From: Termitomyces sp. T153
Lineage: Eukaryota > Basidiomycota > Agaricomycetes > Agaricales > Lyophyllaceae
Reading direction: 5' to 3'
Length of the DNA: 64,000 nucleotides
NCBI GenBank assembly: GCA_018296165.2
Contig: JACKQL020000152.1
Coordinates: forward strand, 28,245 to 92,244
Of this stretch, positions 45,635-59,054 are shown in pieces (positions within the stretch are counted from its first letter, which is position 1; every line of letters starts with the position of its first letter). Under the pieces are notes generated by a model. It made no database searches and was not told where the DNA came from. It saw only the letters and a program-made list of their open reading frames with translations. Position numbers and translations under genes: made by a program.

Positions 45635-47034
45635 AGAGTACTGAAAAACAAGGAAAAGAAAGAGGTCAGCCTCACCTTTTTATATTCTGAAGTGTGTAAA
45701 ATGATCAGAGAGTAAACAATCAGAGAGTAAATGATTTATACATTTCTAGGCCTCAAGCCAGCACCCAAAAGTGAGGGCAAATACAGTCCTCTTGACTCTT
45801 TAAGTTTAACTTGTTAAACAAACATCTAGCTATGTACATGTATATGGGATAGAATTGAAAGCCACTATGAAAATACAATATAATTACTTAAACAGGATAC
45901 AGTGCTACAATTGTTGAGATTCAAAAATTGTCTGTATATGTGCACATTTCTCAAAATAACATTATAAGCTAATCTGTGGCCATGAACAGTAAGTAGTCTA
46001 GCAAAGATGTTGCATATACATTTTGGACTTTGCCTTAGCTGAGCAAAGTTTAGGAAGATTTGTTGTTGTTAATGAAGCTATTTTGACATGGTAATGATGA
46101 TTGGCATATATTTGAAAGAAATAGAGGAACAGTCATATGTAGAGCATTTTTAAAAGACACTTCTGGACTTATATCATTTCATTGACAAAGCAACAATTGT
46201 TTTTCTGCAACTTTTCAGACATTTTTGTGTGTACAAATACCTTTACACAACTTGCATAAGGCACAGTGGACTTTTAAGGTATTTTTTTTTGTTTTAAACA
46301 ATCTTACTAAGTCAAGCATCAGACTTATTTTATTTTATCAAATATGTTTGTTGACATAATTTTTTTTGGTTTTGCTCCCTCTCCCATTGAACATGTTTGG
46401 TACTCAACAAGCTTTTCTATTGTCAAAGGAATGCTTTTTAACTTTTTGTGTCTGTTGCTCATTCCCTATGCTGCCAGGACACAACAAGCACATGCAGGAG
46501 TTTGTGTTGTTTCAAACATGTTGAGAAGTGCCAGGAGACTCAGGCAGTGGAACACCATAAATATGTGAGCTGAAATCTATTAAATTATTTCTACTCATAT
46601 TATATATGTCATGCAGTTATCATCAACATCTTCTGTGCTCTAACAGCACAGTAGTATAACTTTTAGCATTTCTGGCCCTACTCTCACTTTCTCACCCCAA
46701 ATTCAACCCAAAACAACTTTCTTTGTGCTAAAAGCCCTCTTAGGCATAGTCTTTCAGCATGGGGCATGTCTATTACATGCCACATCTATATCTGAGCAGA
46801 CTTGCAACAACTTGCAAACAATCCCATGTGCTGTCTTTTAAGACAATTCTTTACATGCTATATCCTCATGCAAGAGGCCACTTCTGATATGTACCTTACC
46901 TTTACTCACTCACCATAAGTAACACCCTTTATATAGTATATAATTCTAATTTCTAGAGTCAATTTTCTGGATCTGCTACCATTGTCATTACTGATACACC
47001 CTTGCTCACCCACCTCCTATTTGTCCACCATGTC
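45635..47034. other. AT-rich relic DNA, nothing readable
   Basis: No ORF of note and essentially no CpG up to the LTR at 47035. The frame at 46344-46568 is not supported. Confidence 0.5.
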
Positions 47035-48206
47035 TGTCAGGTTCCGCTGACCACGGGGGCTCAGCTGCACTGGGCAAGTCCTTACTAGGTGGGCATGATC
47101 CCCTTGCACTGGCAACTGGACACTCAAAAGCATTCTGGACACTGATTGCTTGTGCGGATAGTTGGTGGGATGTGACCCAAACAGGTCCGGGGGAATCCAG
47201 AGAAGTCGGATTGCAAGGAAATGGGACGGGCTTGGCAGGGTTCAGGCAGAAGACCGTATGGGAGATTTGCGGACGTGAAGGGGTGGAAGGCTGCGCAATC
47301 AATGGGAGCGGAGCCGGGGTTTGATGGAAGATCAATTGTGGTTGATGGAGTCCAGAACCGAGCAAAGAGTGAGGTTTGGATCTGGTGAAAGAGTGTCGGG
47401 GTTTGTAATTGTAATCGTGGAGTTTGTGAGGTCGTTAAGGATGGGGAAGACTTGGGCACAACAGCCAGACGGAGTCACCGAGACAGCGTTGGACGAACTG
47501 AAATGGGGTCAAGATGGAACAAGAATGGATTTGAGCGGAGATATGAAACGATAATGAGAATGATAACGAAATGGAGACAAGACAAGACCGGGAGACTGAG
47601 ATAAGACCAGGAGACTGAGAGTAAGGAAAACAAGACATGGAACACAGAACATGAGAAAGAAAACAATCAGACCATAGGAAACATTAACAATAGGTAGGTA
47701 ACATCAAGACTAGAGTACAAAGAGCTACTCGACATCTTATATACTGACTACTGGAGAACTTTGGAGTACGTCGGCTGTGGCGGCGGGGCTTGGCGGAGCT
47801 TGACGGAGTTGGCGGGTGTTGGTTGCGATCAAGGGTTGGGCCACATTGATATGTTGATGGGATCATTTGGGATCGTGGGTCACCCCGAGGTTGTTGTGAC
47901 ACTCTGGAATGGGTCGGAGGAGCCAGGGTGTTGAGTTGATGATGGGTGGCGAAGATTGGGAACAGCGGGGGTGGTTCTTGGGGTTTGGGAGATCCCAGGT
48001 AAGTGTCAGTGGCTGTGGGGAAGGCGTTGAAGTTGGCCAGGGGGCTGTCAGAGTTAGCCGGGGAGGCGTCGGAGTTAGCCAAGGGTGTGTCGGGGCTAAT
48101 CGAAATAGGCGCGAGGCATGAGCGGAAGTTTGGTGGAGCATTGGGGTTTTTGGGGAATGGGAGGTTGCTGGACAACGTGCGGGGGTCCGGGGTACGGGTC
48201 ATGACA
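47035..48206 (-). repeat. LTR of element 1 (3' LTR)
   Basis: This 1172-bp LTR has the ends TGTCA...TGACA, a short inverted repeat. It is followed on the + strand by TCACCCCCCCTTCAG, that is, a polypurine t-r-a-c-t GAAGGGGGGGTGA when read on the - strand. Confidence 0.88.
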
Positions 48207-48414
48207 TCACCCCCCCTTCAGTGTCGAGACCCTTCAAGACACGGGGAGCAAGTTGGGGATCAGCGGGGGCATGGGAGTCAAAGCCAAGCAATATTGATCA
48301 GTCTGCAGCGAGTGATAGCGGCGTGGGAGACAAAGTCGAAGCGTGGCCGCCGCTTCATCAGGGTTCTCTTCAATCAATTAAAAGCCTTGGACATACCCTG
48401 TCCCAAATTTTGTC

Positions 48415-49610
48415 ATGTCTTCCCCCAGCATTCCAGTAGTCTCCCCCGCTCCATTGCCTTCTGATTTGGATGAGGTGGTGGTGTATGACAGTGGGGGGGA
48501 GGATTTTGAGCGTTGGCACCACGCTAGTGTCAGGGATTGGAGTCGTAAGTGGTGTCAACTTGTCTTCTTGGGATGACTGATGGGATTTTGGTAGAGTCGT
48601 CCGTAGTGGTGGTGGTGGATTCCCCGGGGGTCCCGAAGCGGACCAAGTTCCGTCCTGTGTTGCCAAAGGAGGGGAGCATGGGGCAGTCTGTGGGGAAGGC
48701 AGGGTTTTTGCGGGGTGATCAGGGAAAGGGGGCATCCTCGGCGGTGACTTGTGGGAAGTGCCGAGCCTCCCCGTCCTCGGGGGCGGGACCCAGCAAGAGG
48801 CCACAAGGATGCGAGCTGTCAGCAGGGCCTCCGGAGTCTCCCCTCTTTTCTCCTACCCCAGGCGTTCCCTTGGAACGGTCGTCGAGTCCCCCCGTGCCTA
48901 TTCCTTCGATCACAGAGGTCTTCCTTCACAAGCAGGTGGAGGCTTTGACAACGTCATTGGCAGCACAGGAGGGTGAGCTCCAATGGGCGAGGGAGGACCA
49001 TGATGCAGCACGGACAGAGAAAGAGGTGATGGAGCGGGAAAGGAACACATTGGTGCGCATGGCAACGGAGTGAGCATTAGAGGTGCGGGGCTTGCGGGAG
49101 CATCTGGCACAGATGGAGGGGCAGCCTGCGGGGAAGCGGAGGGGTGGGGACGAGTTCCGGGGGGGGATGTGCTGTGAGCGGAGCTGGAGGCGGCGAGGCA
49201 GAGGGAGGATTGGTTGGCCAATGAGGCCACTTTGGAGCATGCGGGGATCCTTCATGAGTGGTCTTCCGCTCCTCTGTTCATTACTGATGGTTCATTTTCT
49301 GGGGTTAGACTGGGTGCGGGAGCATCAGGTCCTCTTGGACGGTGCCTCCATGGCATTTGCGTCGATTCAGGACAGGTTGATGCAGGGGTCTGCGGTTCAG
49401 CCCCCAGAGTTGCAGCAGGGGATGGCACAATTGGAGAGGTTGCTGGCAGGGCATTGGCGACGCAATGCGGTGGCCCCGGAGTCGTGGTGGGAGGTGGCGG
49501 TTGATGTGGGGGAGGCATTGCCGGGGTTGGCAGAGGTCTTGGCAGTGGTGCGGGCCCAGATGGAAGTTGATCTGGGGATAGGGTTGCTGGGGCATCTGGG
49601 GAGGGAGTGA
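48415..49610 (+). pseudogene. Coiled-coil ORF of element 1, inactivated
   Basis: It aligns with the intact copy at 59265-60395. The start ATG and the first intron (48545-48594, GTAAGTGG...GGTAG) are preserved. A TGA at 49071-49073 replaces the Arg codon of TERALE, and there are further frameshifts after 49120. It also carries an extra stretch near 48670-48720 relative to the intact copy. It is antisense to the element, judged by polypurine tract and TATA. Confidence 0.7.
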
Positions 49611-49833
49611 GGGGGTGGGTGCGGGCCCCGTTTCTTGTTGCTTTTGGACTTGCTGCCTCCCTCGCCTAGTATGTATATATGTAATTGTTGTACGCGAACA
49701 TGTTCTTTTCTTGGTCCCTGGGTGTGTGAAGTGAGGTTTTAGTTTGTATGAGGGCGAAGTAAGCAAAACACGCAGGGGTGTGAGTGGGAGTTGAATCCCT
49801 AGTGAATCCAGAGGCAGGGGTTACGCCCGCTAG

Positions 49834-51002
49834 TGTCATGACCTGTCCCCTGGATCCCCGCACATCGTCCAGCAACCTCCTGATTCCCCAATAACCCCCG
49901 ACGCTCTGCCGAACTGCCGCCCATGCCCCGCGCCTATTTTGGTTAGCCCTGACGCAACCCCGGCTAACTCCAATGCCTCCCCAGCTAACTCTGACGGCCC
50001 CCTGGCCAACTTCAACGCCTTCCCCGCAGCCACTAACACTTACCCTGGATCTCCCAAACCCTGAGAACCACCCCTGCTATTCCCGATCTTTGCCACCCAT
50101 CATCAACTCAACACCCTGGTTCCTCCGACCCATTCCGGAGTGTCACGACAACCTTGGGGTGACCCACGTTCCCAAATGATCCCATCAACATATCAATGCG
50201 GCCCAACCCTTGATTGCAACCAACACCCGCCAACTCCGTCGAGCTCTGCCAAGCCCCGCCGCTGCAGCTGACGTACCCCAAAGTTCTCTGGTAGTCAGTA
50301 TATAAGCCATCGAGTAGCTCTTTGTACTCTAGTCTTAATATTGCTTAACGTTACCTATGGTCTGATTGTTTCCTTTTCGTGTTTTGTGTTTCGTGTCTCG
50401 TTTTCTTATTTCAGTCTCCTGGTCTTATCTCAGTCTCCTGGTCTTATCTCAGTTTCCTGGTCTTGTCTCGTCTCCATTCCGCTATCGTTCTCGTCATTGT
50501 TTTGTACCTCCACTTGAATCTACTCTTGTTCTATATCATTTTGTCTGACGCTGTCTCAGTGACTCCGTCCCACCATTGTGCCCAAGTCTTCATCAACCTT
50601 AACGACCTTACAAACTCCGCGGTTACAATTATGAACCCCGACACTCCTTCGCCAGGTCTGAACCTCGCTCTTTGCTCGGTCCCGGACTCCATCAACTCCA
50701 AATGATCTCCCATCAAACCCCGGCTCTGCTCCCATTGATCACACAGCCGCCTACTCCTTCGCTTCCGCAAATCTCCCATATGGTCTTCTGCCTGAACCCC
50801 GCCAAGACCGTCTCGTTTCCTCACAATCTGACTTCTCCGGACCTCCCTGGACCTGTCCGGATCACATCCCACCAACTATCCACACAAGCCATCAGTGCCC
50901 GGAACAGTTTTGAGTGTTCGGTTACCAGTGCAAGGGGATCACGCCCGCCTAGTAAGGACTCGCCCAGTGCAGCTGAGCCCCCGGGATCAGCAGAACCTGA
51001 CA
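49834..51002 (+). repeat. 5' LTR of element 2
   Basis: It is 1169 bp, TGTCATGACC...CCTGACA. A TATA box TATATAAG is at 50299-50306, followed by AT-poor then pyrimidine-rich DNA with repeated CTCCTGGTCTTATCTCAG units. The sequence after the LTR, TAATATCAAGAC, lacks the TGG expected of a tRNA primer site. Confidence 0.88.
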
Positions 51003-53646
51003 TAATATCAAGACTCTACCTTACCCCGTCCGTGATGCCCGCATTATCTCCGCACACACGATCAAATAACTCCGATGTCTATGGTCTACCCGTGCCTGGA
51101 AACCCTTATGATTCATACGGCCCTGCCCAATTTGCCGAGGTACATTGAGTTGCGGATCCGACACCAAACGTCCCCTCCGCTCCAGTTACATCCATACAAT
51201 GGCTCCCCCCACGGACACCCTCCCCAACTCACACCCAACCTCCAACCCCTCACACAAACTGTCAAATCATCTCCCACCCCACCCTTACCCTCTCCGCCAA
51301 CTCCGTTCCTCACACAAAGTTGACCCCGACGTCACCCAAAGAACAGCCTTCCAAAACCCAGCGACCATCCGACCCAATGAGCGACAATGTCTCCAGCACC
51401 ACGACAACCCTCTGACAAACAATAACGCCAACCCGCCACGAGACAGTCACCCATCGTGCAAAGGATCGCCAGCCACAATGAGACCACTGAGAACATGCTT
51501 CCCCGAAGCCCGCCTGTGGATCCACCGAACCACTAGCAACCCCAAAGACCGATGCGACTAATCACCAACAACAGAGCAAGAACCCCAGACCTAGGATACG
51601 CTCCAACCCCAGAACCTGCTTCCGGACCTCGGTCGACTCAGCCGTCACCTCCACCCAACAAATAAAGGGGCCCCGACACCTCCGACCCGACCTCGACAAC
51701 CCCGGAACAAGACCAAGACATCCTCGAGCCTCTAGACGGTCAGGAAAAGAACAGATACGCACCCCGCCGCCTAAAAACACAACCCCAAGGTTAACGAGGA
51801 GAACCACGGCACCCCACTCTTGACAAGGGACAACTCCGGACCGTGCCGCTATTTCATCACCTTCCTCCACACAATCCGGAACCCCCGACAATGAGGACCC
51901 TGGAAGCCAAACCTCCCCGCATGTCACCCCCGAACCTAAACTCCACCCCCAGACCCCACCTCCTCCCACGAAGGAACGCCCAGCATAGGAGCCACCCCAA
52001 ACTAACTATAGGAAAAAGGACCCTATACAAAGTAGTTCCCCCAAGTACTCTGAACTCGCTGACATGTTCATATAAGGGAGGGAGAAGCCCCACCACCATC
52101 CAGAACACGTCGACCAGCTGCTCAAGCGACCTGACAACCCAAAGGGCACACGCTCCGGTATCCTCAAAGGACCCCCCCACCTGGCTTGCCGACCCAAACA
52201 ACCCCGCGCCAGCCCAAACTGCCTGACCCACCCCTCTGACCCCCTCTGACCCCCTCAACACAGCTCCAGACCCTGGCGACACGACTCCAGGGCCTCTGCT
52301 CCGACCACGACATTTGATCAAGAGAACTCATGGCGCCAGCCTGACAATGATGCCCTGGTAGCCCCAACTCCGCAACATAAATCACCACCTGCTCCAAATC
52401 CCGCCCCTACGCCAGAATATGTCCGTCGAACAGGGACCACATCATCGGAGCATCCAGAAGCAAACCACATACAAAGTATCCTATTTGGAATACCCAGAAG
52501 CAGGCCACACGCAAAAAGCGAGCGGTGCCTCTCCCCACTGCCACCCCCACACTTGCAACAATCTCCGGGCCACTCCGGAACACAAATGAAGAGTTGCCTC
52601 GACCCTGCCGCGACTCCCGGGGAGCCCCACTCCAGTGCCTCCCCATGGCCGACCTCCCTGCCGCCCCAACAACCGTGAACAACCAACAAACCCCCACCGA
52701 GCGACCCTTGTGTCGACTCTGGGACCACCCACTTCTTCCCCAATGAAGGAACCACTGACCCCCAGACCTCCAAACTTGAGGGAGTATCAGAAATACGTAA
52801 GACCCCTCTGTCCGTCTCGGGACTTACCTTTGGTCAGGAAAGCAATGTCACGTAGATGATCTGGAACCTCAAATTTCGGCTCTGGACCCAAAGGAACTGG
52901 TTGGGACTGATCACCCTGCATCCTACCCCCTCGGTCATCGACACTCCAGGGCACACCAAAGCACCACTCGAACATGCCTGCCGACAGGCACAATACTCTG
53001 GAACACGATCCTGACCCGGACCAACTATGCCACAAGGACGAACCTCGCCCCACCGACCCCCACCAATGAAGAAGGCCCCGCCGCCTTCACCACCAGCGCC
53101 GGCATAAGGGCCAGATCACGGGAAGGCCTCTGTCCCCCCCCGCCAACCGCACTGCCAAGAAGACCAAAGCCCTGAACCCGCGGGACACCTGTGAAAGATT
53201 TGAAGGTCCGCCCTCTGATACCAACATGGCGCACGTCCCCGCTGCAGACCAAAGAAAACCCCTACACCCCTGGTCGGAAATTCCGAGAATCGAACTCAAT
53301 ACAACACCCCAAAACACCACGGAACTCCACCAGAGAACTCCCACCACCCCCGCCAGACCCCGGGAGCCCTCCCTGCGATGCCCCACCCCATCCCGACAAA
53401 CCCCGGGACTAGCCAGCACAGACGGCACTAGCGGGCGTAACCCCCGCCTCTGGATTCACTAGGGATTCAACTCCCTCTCACACCCCTGCGTGTTTCACTT
53501 ACTTTGCCCTCATACAAACTAAAACCTCACTTCACATGCCCAGGGACCAAGAAAAGGGCATGTTCGCGTACAAAAAAATTATATATACAAGAAGGCGAGG
53601 GAGGCAGCAAGTCTGAGAGCAACAAGAAACGAGGCCCGCACCCATC
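51003..53646. other. Internal region of element 2 without recognised gene
   Basis: C-rich on the + strand, so most frames stay open and are Pro-rich. A - strand segment at 51113-51525 corresponds to the 62393-62731 ORF of element 3 but is broken by a TGA and a one-base loss. No retroviral enzyme motif is seen on either strand. Confidence 0.5.
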
Positions 53647-54777
53647 TCACTCCCTCCCCGGACCCCCCGGCAACCCAACCCCCAGGTCGACTTCCATCTG
53701 GGCCCGCACCACCGCTAAGACCTCCGCCAACCCCAGCAACGCCTCCCCCGCGTCAGCCGCCACCTCCCACCATGACCCCGGGGCCACTGCATTGTGTCGC
53801 CGATGCCCCGCCAACAACCTCTCCAATCACGCCATCCCCTGCTGCAACTCCGGAGGCTGAGCCGCGGACCCCTGTGCCAAACCATTCTGAATTGACACGA
53901 ACGCCGTGGAGGCACCGTCCAAGAGGACCCGATGCTCCCACACCCAGCCCAAACCCAGAAAATGAACTGTCAGTAACAAACGGAGGAATGGGAGACAACT
54001 CACAAAGGATTCCCGTGCGCCCTGAAGCGGCCTCGTTGGCCAACCAATCCTCCCTCCACCTTGCCGCCTCCAGCTCCACCCACAGCGCATCCCCCTCCGC
54101 AACTCGTCCCCGCCCCTCTGCCTCCCCTGCGGGCTGCCCCTCCATCTGCGTCAGACGCTCCCACAAGCCCTGCACCTCTAATGCTTGCTCTGTCGCCACG
54201 TGCACCGAAATATTCCTCTCCCGCTCCATCGCCTCTTTCTCTGTCCGCGCCATGTCACGGTCCTCCCTCACCCATCGGAGCTCACCCTCCCGTACTGCCA
54301 ATGATGTTGTCAAAGCCTCCACCTGATTGCAAAGGAAGACCTCTGTGATCGAAGGAATAGGTGCAGGGGGACTCAATAACCGTTCTGAGGGAACGCCCAG
54401 GGTAGGAGAAAAAAGGAAAGACTCCGGATGCCCCACTGAAGGCTCATGCCCATGCGGCTTCTTGCTGGGTCCCGCCCCCGAGGGCAGGGAGGCTCGACGC
54501 TTCCCCCGAATCACCGCCGAGGACGCCCCCTTTCCCTTCAGCAACGTGGGACGAAACTTGGTCCGCTTCGGAACCCCCGGAAAATCCACCACCACCACCA
54601 TGGACGACTCTACAAAAGCCCCGTCAATCATCCCAAAAAGACAAGTCGACACCACTTACGACTCTGATCCCTGACGCTAGGGTGGCGCTGACGCTCAAAC
54701 TCCTCCCCCCCACTGTTGTACACCACCACCTCGTCCAAATCGGCAGGAGAGACTACTGGATTGCTGGGGGAAGACAT
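53647..54777 (-). pseudogene. Coiled-coil ORF of element 2, inactivated
   Basis: It has the same three-exon plan as the intact copy: exon 1 is 54777-54660, exon 2 starts at 54609. The second intron has lost its acceptor (TTTGG where element 3 has TTTAG). In exon 3 a TGA replaces Arg in the MARLE counterpart. The coiled-coil part (QVEALTTSLAVREGEL) is still open. It is antisense to the element. Confidence 0.7.
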
Positions 54778-54975
54778 GACGAAATTTGGGAAGCTCCGGG
54801 GTACGTCCAAAGCTTTTAATTGATTGAGGAGAACCCTGACAAAGCGGCGGCCGTGCTTCGACTTCGTCTCCCACGCCGCTATCACTCGCTGCGGATTGAT
54901 CAATATTGCTCGGCTTCGACTCCCATGCCCCGCCAACCCTGTCTGGCTCCCCACGTCTCGAAGGGTCTCGACGCT

Positions 54976-54988
54976 GAAGGGGGGGTGA
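54976..54988 (+). other. Polypurine tract of element 2
   Basis: GAAGGGGGGGTGA directly precedes the 3' LTR, in the place and sense expected for plus-strand priming. The same run, on the other strand, follows the LTRs at 48206 and 59054. Confidence 0.7.
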
Positions 54989-56199
54989 TGTCACGACCCG
55001 TCCCCTGGATCCCCGCACATCGTCCAGCAACCTCCTGATTCCCCAATAACCCCCGACGCTCCGCCGGACTGCTGCCCATGCCCCGCGCCTATTTTGGTTA
55101 GCCCTGACGCAACCCCGGCTAACTCCAACGCCTCCTCAGCTAACTCCAACGCCTCCCCGGCTAACTCCAACGCCTCCCTGGCTAACTCCGACGGCCCCCT
55201 GGCCAACTTTGATGCCTTCCCCGCAGCCACTGACACTTACCCTGGATGTCCCAAACCCCGAGAACCACCCCTGCTGTTCCCGATCTTTGCCACCCATCAT
55301 CAACTCAACACCCTGGTTCCTCCGACCCATTCCGGAGTGTCACGACAACCTTGGGGTGACCCACGTTCCCAAATGATCCCATCAACATATCAATGCGGCC
55401 CAACCCTTGATTGCAACCAACACCCGCCAACTCCGTCGAGCTCTGCCAAGCCCCGCCACTGCAGCTGACGTACCCCGAAGTTCTCTGGTAGTCAGTATAT
55501 AAGCCATCGAGTAGCTCTTTGTACTCTAGTCTTAATATTGCTTAACGTTACCTATGGTCTGATTGTTTCCTTTTCGTGTTTTGTGTTTCGTGTCTCGTTT
55601 TCTTATTTCAGTCTCCTGGTCTTATCTCAGTCTCCTGGTCTTATCTCAGTTTCCCGGTCTTGTCTCGTCTCCATTCCGCTATCGTTCTCGTCATTGTTTT
55701 GTACCTCCACTTGAATCTACTCTTGTTCTATATCATTTTGTCTGACGCTGTCTCAGTGACTCCGTCCCACCATTGTGCCCAAGTCTTCATCAACCTTAAC
55801 GACCTTACAAACTCCGCGGTTACAATTATGAACCCCGACACTCCTTCGCCAGGTCTGAACCTCGCTCTTTGCTCGGTCCCGGACTCCATCAACTCCAAAT
55901 GATCTCCCATCAAACCCCGGCTCTGCTCCCATTGATCACACAGCCACCTACTCCTTCACTTCCGCAAATCTCCCATATGGTCTTCTGCCTGAACCCCGCC
56001 AAGACTGTCTCATTTCCTCGCAATCTGACTTCTCCAGACCTCCCCGGACCTGTCCGGATCACATCCCACCAACTATCCACACAAGCCATCAGTGCCCGGA
56101 ACGGTTCCGAGTGTTCAGTTACCAGTGCAAGGGGATCACGCCCGCCTAGTAAGGACTCGCCCAGTGCAGCTGAGCCCCCAGGGTCAGCGGAACCTGACA
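54989..56199 (+). repeat. 3' LTR of element 2
   Basis: It is 1211 bp, with ends TGTCACGACC and CCTGACA, and TATA box TATATAAG at 55496-55503. It is longer than its partner by extra copies of a CTAACTCCAACGCCTCC-type repeat near 55130-55190. Confidence 0.88.
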
Positions 56200-57870
56200 G
56201 CTAGTGCCATCTGTGCTGGCTAGTCCCGAGGTTTGTCAGGACAGGGCAGAGCATTGTAGGGAGGGCTCCCAAGGTTCAGCAGGGGTGGTGGGAGTTCTCC
56301 TGTGGAGTTCCGTGGCATTTTGGGATGGTGTTATTGGGTTTGATTCTCAGAATTTCTGACCAGGGGTGTAGGAGTTTTCTTCAGTCTGCGGCAGGGACGT
56401 GCACCGTGTTGGTACGGGAGGGCAGACCTTTGAATCTTTCACATGTGTCTAGTGGGGTTTGGGGCTTTGGTCTTCTTGTCAGTGCGGTTGGTGGGAGGGA
56501 CAGAGGTCTTCCCGTGATCTGGCCCTTATGCCAATGCTGGTGGCAAAGGCAGCGGGGCCCTCTTCATTGGTGGGGTTGGTGGGGCAAGGTTTGTCCTTGT
56601 GGCATAGTTGGTCCGGAGGGGGGTCCTTGTAATAAGTTGGTGGGAGCTGGTTCTCCAGTTGTCCTGGGCTGTGGGTTTGGTCAGCATGGGGGCGGAGATA
56701 CTCCCTTAGGGTGAGGATCTGATTCCTTGACTTGGGTTGCCCTGGGATCTATGTTTTGGTGGGGCTGCATATGGCAGGGTTCTGTTGAGCTCCGGAGTAT
56801 TGTATTCAACGAAAGGCATGCGGGGTCGGGGCTTTGTTGCGTTCTGAAATATTGGTTCAACATCATGCTCCAGAGGGTCATGTTCATGGGCAGGTGTGCT
56901 CAGGGGTGTTTGGTGTGCTTCAGAGTGCTGGTGACAAGGGGGTGGGATTTGGGGTGACCAGTCCCCATAAGTTTCTCCTGGTCCGGAGTCGGGGTCTGTG
57001 GGCCCTAGGCCACTTACGTGACATTGCTTTTGTCTTCTAGGGCTTGGGGTGCTTCTTTTGGTAGGGGTAGTGCGGAGTCTGGTTGGCAACGGATCATCCC
57101 AGCAGAAAGACTTTGTGGGTTGTGGAGCAGGGTGATGGGCCCAAAACATATTTTGTTGGTCTGTCGTTCCCAGCGCAAGGGCCAGGGGTTCGGGGTCAGT
57201 ATGGGAGTTGGGGGGTGGGTTTAGTCTGTTGACGGGGTTAGGGCATTCTTCCACTTGTGTTCTGGAGTGGTCCGGGGGTTACTACAAATAGAGGGGGCAG
57301 GGTAGGTTTTGGTACGCTTCCTCAGGGGTCATCTCTTGTCCCTCAAGGGTTTGGGGTGGAGTCAGAGGGGCCACTTCATTATTTCTTGGGCTCCGGGGTT
57401 GATCTCCGTCAGTTGTGGTCGAGTTCTCCAGGGGTGTGTGAAACTTTTGGGGGGAATTACTTTGAGGGTCCCAGAGTTTTTGTTTTGTTTTCTCGTTGGG
57501 AGCAATCTGTGTTGGGCGAGGGGAGTGGGACAGTGGTGGGCTGGGACTCTGAGGGCAGGGTCGCAGCATGTGACATCCTTGCTGGTTGTGGGTGGGCAGC
57601 ACTTTCTTCAGTGTCAAATTATTGTCGGGGCGTGCGGCATCTTTTTGAGAAGGGCGTCAGCAACCTTAGGGTACTCTGGAGAGGGTACTTTGCATGTGGC
57701 TTGCTTCTGAGTGCTCCAATGATGTGGTCCCTGTTTCATGGGCATATTCTGGCATAGGGGCAGGATTCGGAGCTGGTGGTGATTTATGTTGCGGAGTTAG
57801 GGCTACCAGGGCATCATTGTTGGGTTGGCACCATAGGTCCCCTTGATCAAATGTCGGAGTCGGAGCAGAG

Positions 57871-59054
57871 TGTCAGGGTCCGCTGACCTCGGGGGCGCAG
57901 CTGCACTGGGCGAGTCCTTACTAGGCGGGCGTGATTCCCCTGCATTGGTGACCGGACACTCAAAGACATTCTGGGTCCTGGTGGTTTGCACGGGTAATTG
58001 GGGAGATGTGATCCAGACAGATCCGGGAAGGTCCGGAGAAGTCGGATTGTGGGGAAATGAGACGGTCTTGGCGGGGTTCAGGCAGAAGGCCGTACGGGAG
58101 ATTTGCGGAAGCAAGGGAGTAGGTGGCTGTGTGATCAATGGGGGCGGAGCCGGGGTTTGATGGGAGATCACTTGGAGTTGATGGAGTCCGGGACCGAGCG
58201 AAGAGTGAGGTTCGGACCTGGTAAGGGGTGTCGGGGTTCGTAATTATAATCGCGGAGTTCGTGAGGTCGTTAGGGTTGATGAAGAATTGGGCACAAGGGT
58301 CAGACGACGTCACCGAGACGGCGTTGGACGAGACATTATGGAACAAGAGTAGATTCGAGTGGAGGTACGAAACGATAACGAGAACGATAACGAAAAGGGG
58401 ACGAGACAAGACCGGGAGACTGAGATAAGATCGGGAGACTGAGATAAGATCGGGAGACTGAGATAAGACCGGGAGACTGAGATAAGACCGGGAAACTGAG
58501 AGTAAGGAGAAAAAGACACGAAAACGAACACAAAACACAAAAAGGAAGCAATCAGACCATAGGTAACGTTAAGCAATATCAAGACCGGAGTACGAAGAGC
58601 TACTCGATGACTTATATACTGACTACCGGAGGACTTCGGGGTACATCGGCTGTGGCGGCGGGGCTTGGCGGGGCTTGACGGAGTGGGCGGGTGTCGGTTG
58701 TGATCGAAGATCGTGCCGCGCTGATACGTTGATGGGATCGCGGGTTGTTCTGAGGTTGTCGTGATATCCCGGAATAGGTCGGAGGAAGCAGGGTGTTGAG
58801 TTAATGATGGGTGGGCGAAGATCAGGAATAGCGGGGGTGGTTCTCGGGGTTTGGGAAGCCCAGGGTAAGTGTCAGTGGCTGCGGGGCAGGCACCGAAGTT
58901 GGCCAGGGGGCCGTCGGAGTTAGCCGGGGAGGTGTCGGAGTTAGCCGAAGTAGGCGTGGGCATGGGCGGAAGTTCGGCGGAGCGTTGGGGGTCCTTTTGG
59001 GGGTTCGGGGTTTTGATGGACGATGTGCGGGGTTTTGGGGAACGGGTCGTGACA
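57871..59054 (-). repeat. 3' LTR of element 3
   Basis: This 1184-bp LTR has the ends TGTCAGGGTCC and GTGACA. The TATA box reads TATATAAG on the - strand (58611-58618). Confidence 0.9.
58413..58500. repeat. 19-bp tandem repeat in the LTR
   Basis: Four full units of CGGGAGACTGAGATAAGAT(C) plus a partial one. The partner LTR (63383-63451) has three full units, which accounts for the 19-bp length difference. Confidence 0.9.

Larger units (their letters stand above)
49834..56199 (+). mobile_element. Element 2: complete LTR element nested in element 1
   Basis: Two LTRs (49834-51002 and 54989-56199) enclose 3986 bp. It is flanked by a perfect 5-bp duplication GCTAG (49829-49833 and 56200-56204), and the host element reads on across it. 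The polypurine run GAAGGGGGGGTGA (54976-54988) abuts the right LTR, so the element is read on the + strand. I see no RT, RNase H or integrase motifs inside, so it looks non-autonomous (LARD-like). Long Pro-rich frames on the + strand reflect C-rich composition. Confidence 0.85.

Noticed and set aside
53715..54103. Several overlapping ORFs on both strands in element 2
   Set aside because: Shadows of the decayed coiled-coil gene in a sequence with few stops.
57960..58538. 192-codon - strand ORF inside the LTR, and its copy at 62931-63503
   Set aside because: It lies across the LTR including the 19-bp repeat array; repeats keep it open by chance, and its frame differs between the LTRs at the repeat.
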